A DNA stretch of 64,000 nt from Ornithinimicrobium cerasi (lineage in GTDB: Bacteria; Actinomycetota; Actinomycetes; Actinomycetales; Dermatophilaceae). Under the pieces are notes generated by a model. That model was not told the DNA's origin. It worked only from the letters and a program-made list of their open reading frames with translations, and did not search any database. The position numbers were made by a program, and so were the translations under genes. Positions 31,039 through 38,785 of the stretch are shown in pieces (the stretch's first letter is position 1; the number at the start of each line of letters is the position of its first letter). The stretch lies in assembly GCF_003702705.1 (NCBI RefSeq), contig NZ_QZMN01000005.1, positions 62,001 to 126,000 on the forward strand, in the 5' to 3' direction.

Positions 31039-32400
31039 TCACCGTGCCGCACCGGTCACCATCCACCCGTCGCCCCGGGCGCGCCACACCAGCCCGACGG
31101 CCCGGACCGTCATGAACCCGGTGAACGCCACCCACAGCCACACCAGCCCGGGCACGCCGACGACGCCGGACGCCCGCACGCCCAGCACCATCGGCAGGTA
31201 GGCCAGCAGGAAGACGGTCTGCGCCACCGCCAGCCACCGTGCGTCGCCCGCCCCGATGAGCACCCCGTCCAGCACGAACGCGACGGCCGCGACCGGCTGG
31301 CTCACCGCCACCACCAGCAGCGCCGCCGCCAGCGCGGCCCGCACCTCCGGGTCCGCGGAGAACCCCAGCGGCACGACCCGGTGCAGGGCCACGACGAGGC
31401 CGGTCAGGACCACCCCGAACCACACGCCCCACCGCACCATCAGCCAGGTCACCGCCCGCGTCCCGGCCACGTCCCCGGCTCCCAGCGACCGCCCGGTGAG
31501 CGCCTGCGCCGCGATCGCCAGCGCGTCGAGGGCGAACGCCAGGGAGGTCCAGACCGTCATCGCCACCTGGTGCGCCGCCAGCTCCGGCTCGCCGAGGCCC
31601 GCGGCGGCCCACGTCGTCAGGAGCAGGACCGCACGCAGCGCCAGCGTGCGCACGAGCAGCGGCACGCCGTCCAGCGCGGACCGGAGCACCCCGGCGGCGT
31701 GGAACCGCAGCGAGGCGTCGAGCCGCCCGGCGCCGCGCACCACCACCCAGCCGAGCCCGATCGCCATACCCGTCTGGGCCATCACCGTCCCCCACGCGGC
31801 GCCCGCGATGCCCCACCCGACCCCGTGCACGAGGAAGAGGGACAGCGCGGCGTTCGCGGAGAAGCCGGCCACGGCGGCGACGAGGGGGGTGCGGGTGTCT
31901 TGCAGGCCCCGGAGCACGCCGGTGGCGGCGAGCACCAGCAGCATCGGGGGTATGCCGAGGGTCGAGACCCGCAGGTAGGTCACCGCCTCGGCGCTGGCGT
32001 CGGGACTCGCACCGAAGATCTCGACCAGGGGTCGCGCCCAGACGGCGACGGCCACGGCGGCCACCGCGCCGAGGAGGAGCGAGAGCCACAGGCCGTCGAT
32101 CCCCGCCGAGACGGCCCCCCGCTGGTCCCCGGCGCCCAGCCGGCGGGCCACGACCGCGGTGGTGCCGTAGGCCAGGAAGACGAAGACGTTGACGGCCGTG
32201 AGCAGGACCGCGCTCGCGACCCCGAGCCCGGCGAGGGAGGAGGTGCCCAGGTAGCCGACGATCGCGGAGTCGGCCAGCAGGAACAGCGGTTCGGCGATGA
32301 GCGCGAGGAACGCGGGGACGGCCAGCCGCAGGACCTCCGCGCGCACGCCGCGGTCGGGAGGCGGGGTGTCTGAGGCGGTCACGGGCAGCGAGTCTGCCAC
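31039..32400 (-). CDS. MATE family efflux transporter (DinF-like)
   Basis: A 453-residue protein with about 12 helices in two pseudo-symmetric halves. Typical segments are AVPAFLALIAEPLFLLADSAIVGYLG at the start, TYLRVSTLGIPPMLLVLAATGVLRGLQDTRTPL in the middle, and LAAHQVAMTVWTSLAFALDALAIAAQALTGRSLGAGD opening the second half. Members export drugs or metabolites using Na+ or H+ gradients. The sequence is nearer to the DinF branch. The GTG at 32400 gives the full length. A second GTG six codons later is possible, and neither has a clear ribosome-binding site. Confidence 0.92.
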   Translation of the reverse strand: MADSLPVTASDTPPPDRGVRAEVLRLAVPAFLALIAEPLFLLADSAIVGYLGTSSLAGLGVASAVLLTAVNVFVFLAYGTTAVVARRLGAGDQRGAVSAGIDGLWLSLLLGAVAAVAVAVWARPLVEIFGASPDASAEAVTYLRVSTLGIPPMLLVLAATGVLRGLQDTRTPLVAAVAGFSANAALSLFLVHGVGWGIAGAAWGTVMAQTGMAIGLGWVVVRGAGRLDASLRFHAAGVLRSALDGVPLLVRTLALRAVLLLTTWAAAGLGEPELAAHQVAMTVWTSLAFALDALAIAAQALTGRSLGAGDVAGTRAVTWLMVRWGVWFGVVLTGLVVALHRVVPLGFSADPEVRAALAAALLVVAVSQPVAAVAFVLDGVLIGAGDARWLAVAQTVFLLAYLPMVLGVRASGVVGVPGLVWLWVAFTGFMTVRAVGLVWRARGDGWMVTGAAR

Positions 32401-32416
32401 CCGGCACCGACGACGC

Positions 32417-32449
32417 AGGAGGGCCCCGCACCGCGTGCGGGGCCCTCCT
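32417..32449 (-). terminator. Strong terminator hairpin downstream of hsp20
   Basis: A perfect 15-bp stem, AGGAGGGCCCCGCAC with its complement, and a 3-nt loop CGC, 42 nt after the hsp20 stop and just upstream of the MATE gene start. The stability without a U tract is typical of high-GC genomes. Confidence 0.88.
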
Positions 32450-32490
32450 CGGGTATGCCGTGCCCGTCGCCGGCGGGCGCGGGCCGGGTC

Positions 32491-32967
32491 TCAGCCGTCC
32501 TGCCGCCCGGACTGCGTGACCTGGTCGGGCGCCTGGTCCGAGCGCGCGGTGACCTCGCCGCGCACGTCGCCCTCGGTGGAGCGGTGCGCCACCTGGATCT
32601 TGCGCGGCTTGGCCTCCTCGGCGACCGGGATGGTGAGGGTGAGCACGCCGTCGGTGTAGTCGGCCTCGATGCGGTCGAGGGCGACGCCGTAGCCCAGGGT
32701 GAGCTGGCGGGCGAAGGTGCCGGAGGGGCGCTCGTGCGAGAGCCACTGCTCGACGTCCTCCTCGTCGCGGCGCTCGGCACGGACGGTCAGGGTCCGGTCC
32801 TCGATGTCCACGTCGACGGACGAAGGGTCGACCCCGGGCAGGTCGACGCGGGCGACGAAGGCCTCCCCACGGCGGAAGAGGTCCATCTGCATCGCGGCCG
32901 ACGCCGGGGTGCGGAGGGTCTCGGACATCAGTCGGTCGAGGTCACGGAAGGGGTCGAAACGGGCCAT
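32491..32967 (-). CDS. Small heat shock protein, Hsp20/alpha-crystallin family
   Basis: A 158-residue ATP-independent holdase. The N-terminus FDPFRDLDRLMSETLRTP precedes the alpha-crystallin domain, residues about 38-130: ARVDLPGVDPSSVDVDIEDRTLTVRAERR, SGTFARQLTLGYGVALDRIEADYTDGVLTLTIPVAE. The last part contains the conserved GVLTL motif, and a charged tail follows. AGGAGG precedes the ATG at 32965-32967 by 8 nt. A perfect CIRCE element lies about 52 bp upstream of the start, so HrcA is the expected repressor and the gene should be heat-induced. Confidence 0.94.
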   Translation of the reverse strand: MARFDPFRDLDRLMSETLRTPASAAMQMDLFRRGEAFVARVDLPGVDPSSVDVDIEDRTLTVRAERRDEEDVEQWLSHERPSGTFARQLTLGYGVALDRIEADYTDGVLTLTIPVAEEAKPRKIQVAHRSTEGDVRGEVTARSDQAPDQVTQSGRQDG

Positions 32968-33018
32968 GGGATGCTCCTCCTGTCGAGCGTGGGTCAGGGT
33001 GGTCGGCCCTCGCACCGG

Positions 33019-33045
33019 TTAGCACTCGGGCCGCTCGAGTGCTAA
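33019..33045 (-). promoter_or_regulatory. CIRCE element (HrcA operator) of hsp20
   Basis: TTAGCACTC-N9-GAGTGCTAA matches the CIRCE consensus at all 18 arm positions, with the canonical 9-bp spacer. It lies upstream of the leftward hsp20 gene. Confidence 0.96.
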
Positions 33046-33157
33046 TACGTTAGCAGCGCGCAGGGCATTCCCGCGAGCGGGGTCGGCGGGTTTTCCTCCA
33101 CAGCCTGTGCGTCACGTCCGTGCAGGTCAGAGCGTCGCCGAGCGGAAAGTCGTGCGG

Positions 33158-33243
33158 TTGTCCACAGGGCCGTCCACAGATTCGCCCAGGCGTACGGCGC
33201 GTCGTCCACCGTGGGTGCACACCTTGTCCACACCTGGTCCACA
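33158..33243 (+). promoter_or_regulatory. Cluster of DnaA-box-like sites upstream of dnaB
   Basis: Two exact TTGTCCACA boxes (33158-33166, 33224-33232) and two near matches, CCGTCCACA (33170-33178) and TGGTCCACA (33235-33243), all in the same orientation, lie in the 324-bp gene-free gap between the CIRCE element and dnaB. They are candidates for DnaA-dependent control of dnaB. Confidence 0.6.
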
Positions 33244-33369
33244 GGGTCGCTGGTGGGCAGCACCCGAGGGCCGTACGGTGTGCCGAGACCCTGTCCCCGT
33301 GCGGGTCTGTCGGTGGCCGGTGACACGGTGTGCGGCACGTGGAGATCGCATCAGGAAGCAGGTGGGCGC

Positions 33370-34740
33370 ATGTCGCTGAGCGAGCTCGAGCAGGCGTACG
33401 GGAGCGGGCCGGGGGGTCCTCCTGAGGAGCGTCTGCCGCCGCAGGACGTGGCTGCGGAGCAGAGCGCGATCGGCTCGATGCTGCTGTCCAAGGACGCGAT
33501 CGGGGAGTGCTCGGAGCTCGTCCGCCCCAACGACTTCTACCGGCCGGCGCACGAGCGCATCTACGACGCGGTGATCGACCTGTTCGGGCGGGGGGAGCCG
33601 GTCGACGCCATCACGGTCGCCGACGAGCTGACGAAGCGCGGCGAGCTCGCCCGGGTGGGTGGCACGGCATACCTGCACCAGCTCATCGCGGGGGTGCCCA
33701 CCGCGGCCAACGCCGCCTACTACGCCGAGATCGTCGCCGAGCGGGCGGTGCTGCGCCGCCTCGTCGAGGCCGGGACCAAGATCGTGCAGATCGGCTACGG
33801 CGGGGGAGACGTTGAGGAGATCGTCAACACCGCCCAGGCCGAGGTCTTCGCCGTCGCCGACCGACGGGGCGGGGAGGACTACCACGCCCTGGGGGACCTG
33901 CTGCAGGCGACGTCCGACGAGATCGAGCACAACGCGTCCTCGACCGGTGACATGGTCGGCGTGCCCACCGGCTTCACCGACCTGGACGAGCTGACCAACG
34001 GCCTGCACCCCGGTCAGATGATCATCGTGGCGGCCAGGCCGGCCGTGGGAAAGTCGACCTTTGCTTTGGACGTGGCACGGGCGGCGGCGATCAAGCACCA
34101 GCTGCCGACCGTCGTCTTCTCCCTGGAGATGAGTCGCACCGAGATCACCATGCGCCTGCTCTCGGCGGAGTCGGAGATCCCCCTGCAGAACATGCGCAAG
34201 GGCAACATGCGCGACCGCGACTGGACGCGCCTGGCCGAGACGCAGGGGCGGATCCATGACGCGCCGCTCTTCATCGACGACTCGCCCAACATGTCGCTGA
34301 TGGAGATCCGGGCCAAGTGCCGGCGGCTCAAGCAGCGTCACAACCTCAAGATGGTCATCGTCGACTACCTCCAGCTGATGAGCTCGGGCAAACGCGTCGA
34401 GTCGCGCCAGCAGGAGGTCGCGGAGTTCTCCCGAGCGCTGAAGCTGCTGGCGAAGGAGCTCGAGGTGCCCCTGATCGCGCTCTCGCAGCTCAACCGTGGC
34501 CCCGAGCAGCGGACGGACAAGAAGCCACAGATGTCTGACCTGCGCGAAAGTGGCTCGATAGAGCAGGATGCCGACCTCGTCATCCTGCTCCACCGCGAGT
34601 CCCTCTACGAGCGAGAGTCACCCCGGGAGGGCGAGGCGGACGTCATCGTGGCCAAGCACCGTAACGGTCCGACGGACACGGTGGTCGTCGCCTTCCAGGG
34701 TCACTACAGCCGGTTCACGAATATGGCCAGCAACTTCTAG
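33370..34740 (+). CDS. dnaB: Replicative DNA helicase DnaB
   Basis: A 456-residue hexameric 5'-3' helicase with no intein. The N-terminal domain starts RLPPQDVAAEQSAIGSMLLSKDAIGE. The RecA-like domain contains Walker A ARPAVGKSTFALDVARAAA, Walker B VIVDYLQLM, and the DnaB motifs IALSQLNRGPEQR, SDLRESGSIEQDADLVILLHR and IVAKHRNGPTDTV. The ATG at 33370 follows AGGTGGGCGC. In many actinobacteria dnaB is close to rplI; here the Mrp operon and several other genes intervene. Confidence 0.97.
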   Translation: MSLSELEQAYGSGPGGPPEERLPPQDVAAEQSAIGSMLLSKDAIGECSELVRPNDFYRPAHERIYDAVIDLFGRGEPVDAITVADELTKRGELARVGGTAYLHQLIAGVPTAANAAYYAEIVAERAVLRRLVEAGTKIVQIGYGGGDVEEIVNTAQAEVFAVADRRGGEDYHALGDLLQATSDEIEHNASSTGDMVGVPTGFTDLDELTNGLHPGQMIIVAARPAVGKSTFALDVARAAAIKHQLPTVVFSLEMSRTEITMRLLSAESEIPLQNMRKGNMRDRDWTRLAETQGRIHDAPLFIDDSPNMSLMEIRAKCRRLKQRHNLKMVIVDYLQLMSSGKRVESRQQEVAEFSRALKLLAKELEVPLIALSQLNRGPEQRTDKKPQMSDLRESGSIEQDADLVILLHRESLYERESPREGEADVIVAKHRNGPTDTVVVAFQGHYSRFTNMASNF

Positions 34741-34761
34741 AGCGTGAGGGCGCCGAGCTCC

Positions 34762-34980
34762 TCAGAGGGCGCGGATCTGGTTGTTGCGGGGCTGGTGCGT
34801 GAGTTCTGCAAGGCCCAGCGTCTCGAGCAGGGGCGGAAGGTACATACCGAATCGGCCGCGGTAACCCTTGCGCAGGCCGTACCAACCCTCGACCGGGTTC
34901 TCCGGCGACCGGCCCCATGCCTCGACGGTGCCGGGGGCCGGGATCCCACTGCCATGAGTACCTCCTTGACGATGCCTCAT
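34762..34980 (-). pseudogene. Possible remnant of an unidentified gene
   Basis: A 72-codon frame with protein-like composition in its last 60 residues (GTVEAWGRSPENPVEGWYGLRKG, then FGMYLPPLLETLGLAELTH) ends 21 bp from the dnaB stop, in the convergent direction. A good Shine-Dalgarno and start (AAGGAGGTACTC-ATG, ATG at 34953-34955) lies in a different frame, so a frameshift near 34950 may have broken a short gene. I cannot name a family. It could also be a chance frame in the 472-bp gap between dnaB and the next gene. Confidence 0.35.
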
Positions 34981-35212
34981 CAACGACTCGGTCAACGGAC
35001 GGGGTGAACCCCGTCCCCGACGAGCATGGCATGAGACCGCGCAGAACCGGTCGCCACCTGACCTCGGACGCAGGGTGTGGGCATTGCGGCCGCCGGACGT
35101 CCACCTCAGGATCAGCGGCGCAGCAGAGAAGTTGTGATCCGGTCTCACTTCACTCCCGGGAACAGTCTCCCGGACTCTGGTGCCATCGCTTCCAACGAAA
35201 GGGGATGCTCCG

Positions 35213-35959
35213 ATGAGCACCGCAGATCTGCTCGGCAGCGCCGAGCCCCACGGGGACCCATCCACGCACCGGTCAACGCCCGGAGCGACGGTCACTGACG
35301 AGGTCAGGTACTTGACCCGGATGGCCGGGTGGGCCGGCATCGCGGTCTTCGCCCTCTGGCTGTGCCAGCCGCTTCTCGTCGGCTTGCTGGCAGGCAGCGG
35401 GGCCGACGACACCCCCGACCTTGCGGCACTAGAGGCCAACTCATGGGTTGGCGGCTTCGATGCCGCCCTGTTCTCGGGCATCGGCGTGGCCTCCCTCGTC
35501 ATGGTCCTGTCCGTGTGGCGCGCGATGCGCCTGACCGGCGCGGCGGACAGCGTCCCGGCCACCGTGGGGTTCGCCATGGCTCTGGTCGGCGCCACCGCGT
35601 GGTTCTGGGTCGCCGGGCACGGGCTGAGTATGTACACCTCGGTGGGCGCAGGGCTCGGTGATGTCACCGGGGACAGTGAAATCCAGGCAGCTTCACTCCA
35701 GGCGTCTTACCTGGCCGTCACGGCGGGTCTGCTCGTCGTGGGGATCGGCTCCATCGGCTGGAACCTCCTGCTCGCCACGTCAGGTCGGCGCTCGGGCCTG
35801 ATCGGCCGCCCGTTGAGCGTGGTGTTCGGCGTGTTCGCCGCCATCCCGCTCTACCAGGCAGCCGTCCCCTTCGCGACCCCGTGGCCGATCCTCGTCGCCG
35901 TCCTCGGATCGCTGATCCTCGGCATCGCGCTGCTCGTGACGTCGCGGAAGCGGCGTTGA
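35213..35959 (+). CDS. Six-helix membrane protein of unknown function
   Basis: A 248-residue integral membrane protein. A hydrophilic N-terminal 40 residues is followed by about six helices (AGWAGIAVFALWLCQPLLVGLLAG, ALFSGIGVASLVMVLSVW, VPATVGFAMALVGATAWFWVAG, LAVTAGLLVVGIGSIGWNLLLA, LSVVFGVFAAIPLYQAAVP, ILVAVLGSLILGIALLV). The short EIQAASLQASYLAVT loop before the fourth helix is notable. No family is recognised. AAAGGGGA precedes the ATG at 35213. It sits 28 nt upstream of a sensor kinase gene, suggesting co-transcription and possibly a role as its signal or accessory partner. Confidence 0.8.
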   Translation: MSTADLLGSAEPHGDPSTHRSTPGATVTDEVRYLTRMAGWAGIAVFALWLCQPLLVGLLAGSGADDTPDLAALEANSWVGGFDAALFSGIGVASLVMVLSVWRAMRLTGAADSVPATVGFAMALVGATAWFWVAGHGLSMYTSVGAGLGDVTGDSEIQAASLQASYLAVTAGLLVVGIGSIGWNLLLATSGRRSGLIGRPLSVVFGVFAAIPLYQAAVPFATPWPILVAVLGSLILGIALLVTSRKRR

Positions 35960-35987
35960 TCGCGCCCGCCGATGTCATCATCGACCC

Positions 35988-37688
35988 ATGACCCACGACG
36001 CGTTGGTCAGGACGAGCGAGATCGCGGTCACCGCGGTCGTGCTCGTCCTGGCAGTGCTCCTGCTCGGGTCACTGCGACGAATGCCGCGCAACCGTCGGTG
36101 GCTCGTCGTGCTCGCGTGCCTGCTCCTGTATGCCGTCATCGTCGTGCCGGGTGCAGCCGTCCTGTGGTTCGCCGCCTTCCCGCTCCTCGCCGGCGTCTAT
36201 CCGGATGGCGTGATGACCCCGCGGTGGTTGTGGCTGCCGGTGGGCGCCCTCGCCCTCGCGGCGGTCGGTGACCTCGCCACGGGGGGAATGTGGAGCGAGA
36301 GCCCGTGGTGGGCGCTGGTGGTCAACGGCCAGCTGGTGCTGCTCCTCGCCCAGGTCTACCGCTACCGGCGCCGGTCCTCGACCGCGGAGCGGGCAGCGGT
36401 GCGCTGGGTCATCCTCGGCACCCTGCTGACGATGGCGTCGTTCGCGGCCACCCAGGCCGCCTACGGGTCCATCGGGGAGGGATCGACCGGCTCGGTCGTC
36501 GCTGCCCAACTTGCCGTACTTCCCCTGCTCGTCGCGGTCGCCGTGGGAGTGCTCGCCCCGCGAGCGCTCGACGTCGACGAGTTCCTGCGGGCCACGGTGG
36601 TCTCGCTGGGCACCGTCGCTGCACTGGCCGCCGTCATGCTCTCCCTCACGGCGCCGGTATGGGTGCGTCTCGTCACCGTCGGCGTCGTCGCAGCACCGGT
36701 CGCCCTCGGCATGCTCCACGTCGGCGACTGGCTCATCTACCGGGGGCGTCCGGACCCCGACCGAGCCGTCACGCGGATGTTGTCGGCGCTCAACACCCCC
36801 ACCGGCCAGCACGACACGCCGAGCACGGTCCTACAGGCGTTCACCAGCGCGCTTTTCCTGGACCGCGGGCGCATCAACGGCTCGTGGTTCGAGCCCGTCG
36901 AGCTAGGACCGCAGGTGCCCACTGCATCAGACTCCGAGAGCTTCCCCGTCATGTACCGCGGCGAGGTGCTGGCCGTTCTCGAGCTGCCGCCGCGGCGCGG
37001 CGAGAGCACCCTCACGCGCCGCGACAGGCGAGTCCTCGACAGGCTGCTCGCTCAGGCCGCCCCCGCGCTCGACGCGGCGCGCACAGTCGTAGCTCTGCGC
37101 GACTCCCGCGCCCGCACGGTCGCCGCCCGCGAGGAGGAACGGCGACGGATCCGCCGCGAGCTGCACGACGACCTCGGCCCCACGCTGTCGGGCATTGCGT
37201 TGAGCGCCGCCGCCCTGGCCACCCGCACCGGCGATCCCGAGGCTGCCCAGCTGCACCGCGAGGTGAGGATGGCCGTCGACCAGTCCCGCGAGCTGGCCTA
37301 CGGCCTGCGGCCGCCGGTGCTCGACGACCACGGGCTCGTCGCGGCCCTGCAGGACCGGGTCGGTGGCCCCGATGTGCGAATCGACGCGCCCGATGATCTG
37401 AACCTCCCGGCCTCGGTCGACCTCGCGGCGCTGCGCATCATCCAGGAGGCTGTCACCAACGCCCGCAAGCACGGGGCCGCGCCGGTGCTCATCCGGCTGC
37501 GACTCGACGACGGCTACCTGAGACTGACGGTGAGCGACGCCGGCCCGGGGCTACCCTCCGATGTGCGCGCCGGCATCGGAATGTTGTCGATCACCGAGCG
37601 CACTGACGAGATCGGCGGGACCGCCCGGTACGACCGGGAGGCCAAAGGGTGCCACCTCCTCGTCGACCTCCCCCTGGCAGTGTCATGA
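35988..37688 (+). CDS. Sensor histidine kinase, NarL-type partner (HisKA_3)
   Basis: A 566-residue membrane sensor. About eight helices occupy residues 10-250 (an MASE-like bundle), followed by a GAF-like linker (LNTPTGQHDTPSTVLQAFTSALFLDRGRI). The HisKA_3 dimerisation domain has the phospho-accepting His near residue 392 in EERRRIRRELHDDLGPTLSGIALSAAAL. The HATPase_c domain has LRIIQEAVTNARKHG (N box) and VSDAGPGLPSDVRAGIGMLSITERTDEIGG (G boxes). It overlaps the response-regulator gene by ATGA. The signal sensed is unknown. Confidence 0.92.
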   Translation: MTHDALVRTSEIAVTAVVLVLAVLLLGSLRRMPRNRRWLVVLACLLLYAVIVVPGAAVLWFAAFPLLAGVYPDGVMTPRWLWLPVGALALAAVGDLATGGMWSESPWWALVVNGQLVLLLAQVYRYRRRSSTAERAAVRWVILGTLLTMASFAATQAAYGSIGEGSTGSVVAAQLAVLPLLVAVAVGVLAPRALDVDEFLRATVVSLGTVAALAAVMLSLTAPVWVRLVTVGVVAAPVALGMLHVGDWLIYRGRPDPDRAVTRMLSALNTPTGQHDTPSTVLQAFTSALFLDRGRINGSWFEPVELGPQVPTASDSESFPVMYRGEVLAVLELPPRRGESTLTRRDRRVLDRLLAQAAPALDAARTVVALRDSRARTVAAREEERRRIRRELHDDLGPTLSGIALSAAALATRTGDPEAAQLHREVRMAVDQSRELAYGLRPPVLDDHGLVAALQDRVGGPDVRIDAPDDLNLPASVDLAALRIIQEAVTNARKHGAAPVLIRLRLDDGYLRLTVSDAGPGLPSDVRAGIGMLSITERTDEIGGTARYDREAKGCHLLVDLPLAVS

Positions 37689-38311
37689 CCACCGTGGTCG
37701 TCGTCGATGATCACCCCGTCTTCCGGCGTGGGCTCGTGACGCTGCTGACGGCGTCGGGTCACGAGGTGGTCGGGCAGGCCCGAGGTGGCCTGGAAGCGCT
37801 CGAGGTCGTCGCGCAGGTCAGGCCGCAGGTCGTGCTCATGGACCTGTCCATGCCCGACGGGGACGGCTTCGAGGCCACGGCCAGGATGACGGCCGAGCAC
37901 CCGGACGTCGCGGTCCTCGTCGTGACCCTGTTCTCGGATGAGGCCTCAGTCGCCCGGGCCCTGCACGCCGGAGCAGCCGGCTACCTCGGTAAGCACGCAG
38001 AGCCCGAGCACCTCATCGCCGCCGTCGAGGCCGCCAGTGCAGGTGCGTTGTGGATCGGTAGCGGCGTCGAGCGACCCTCATTCGCGGCTCGTCCCGGCGA
38101 CGAGCAGGCAGCGTTGCCGGGCGGGCTCACAGCCCGCGAGCTCGTCGTCGCCGACCTGCTCGCACGGGGCCTGCCCAACCCCGCTATCTCCGCACGGCTC
38201 GGCCTGTCGACCAAGACCGTCGCCAACTACGTCAGCGCGATACTCCTGAAACTCGCCGCAACCGACCGGGCGGATGCCGCGCGGATCATCCGCGGCCACC
38301 TCGGCCTTTGA
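37685..38311 (+). CDS. NarL/FixJ-type response regulator
   Basis: A 208-residue regulator. The receiver domain has acidic residues D8 and D9 in VVVVDDHPVFRRGL, the phospho-acceptor Asp53 in VLMDLSMPDGDG and a switch Lys near residue 103 (GYLGKHAEP). The C-terminal LuxR-type helix-turn-helix is LTARELVVADLLARGLPNPAISARLGLSTKTVANYVSAILLKL. Co-translated with the kinase upstream. Target promoters are unknown; the palindromes at 38469-38509 or the divergently placed genes nearby are candidates. Confidence 0.94.
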   Translation: MTTVVVVDDHPVFRRGLVTLLTASGHEVVGQARGGLEALEVVAQVRPQVVLMDLSMPDGDGFEATARMTAEHPDVAVLVVTLFSDEASVARALHAGAAGYLGKHAEPEHLIAAVEAASAGALWIGSGVERPSFAARPGDEQAALPGGLTARELVVADLLARGLPNPAISARLGLSTKTVANYVSAILLKLAATDRADAARIIRGHLGL

Positions 38312-38785
38312 GTCGACGAGAGCACCTGCAGGGGCACACCGGCTCCGCCGCACCTGGACATGCACGTCGACCTCATTGCGGGGATCACCGCCCCAGCGCA
38401 CCGAGCGACTCAGGACAGAGGGCATTCCGCCGGCATCACGCTCCGCACCAGGCAAGGCTGGTTGCCGAGTCGGACCAGCAGCAGTCCGACGATCGGACCA
38501 GCAGTCCGACGATCAGCAGTTCGTCGAGGCCGTCACCGCTCCTGGGACCAGGAGTGAGGCGCGGCGAGCTGTGGACCGTCGCCGGGGGGTGTCTACGGCC
38601 CCCAAGCCGACGCCCGCGTTGATCGTGCAGGCCGACGTCTTCGCAGACACCTCCTCGGTGACCGTCGCACCTCTGACGACCACGCTGGTGGATGCTCCAC
38701 GACATCCGACCCTTGCCGCCGGCCGGCTCCTTCGTCGTCGCGGTCGTCAGGGTCTGGAGCCTGCACAGCTGGGGCCGTGGTCGCC
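38312..38785. other. 474-bp region without a supported gene
   Basis: No frame on either strand has convincing protein composition here. The only structure I see is the pair of palindromes at 38469-38509. Base composition is more mixed than in the surrounding genes, consistent with decayed or non-coding DNA between the response regulator and the AAA+ gene, which point towards each other. Confidence 0.6.
38469..38509. repeat. Two adjacent GTCGGAC/GTCCGAC palindromes
   Basis: GTCGGAC-N8-GTCCGAC (38469-38490) is followed 2 bp later by TCGGAC-N5-GTCCGA (38493-38509), with the flank CCGACGATC repeated. These could be operators for a dimeric regulator or hairpins that end transcription of the response-regulator mRNA 160-200 nt after its stop. 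Confidence 0.7.

Noticed and set aside
33158-33243. Chromosomal origin of replication
   Set aside because: Only four DnaA-box-like sites, no dnaA, dnaN or AT-rich unwinding region nearby; promoter control of dnaB is more likely.
34762-35667. Full-length 301-codon minus-strand frame from the dnaB end into the membrane-protein gene
   Set aside because: Only the last 60-70 residues look protein-like; the rest is antisense to a better supported gene at 35213.
36885-36905. tRNA-like TTCGA-containing stretch
   Set aside because: It lies inside the kinase coding sequence, and no cloverleaf arms can be formed around it.
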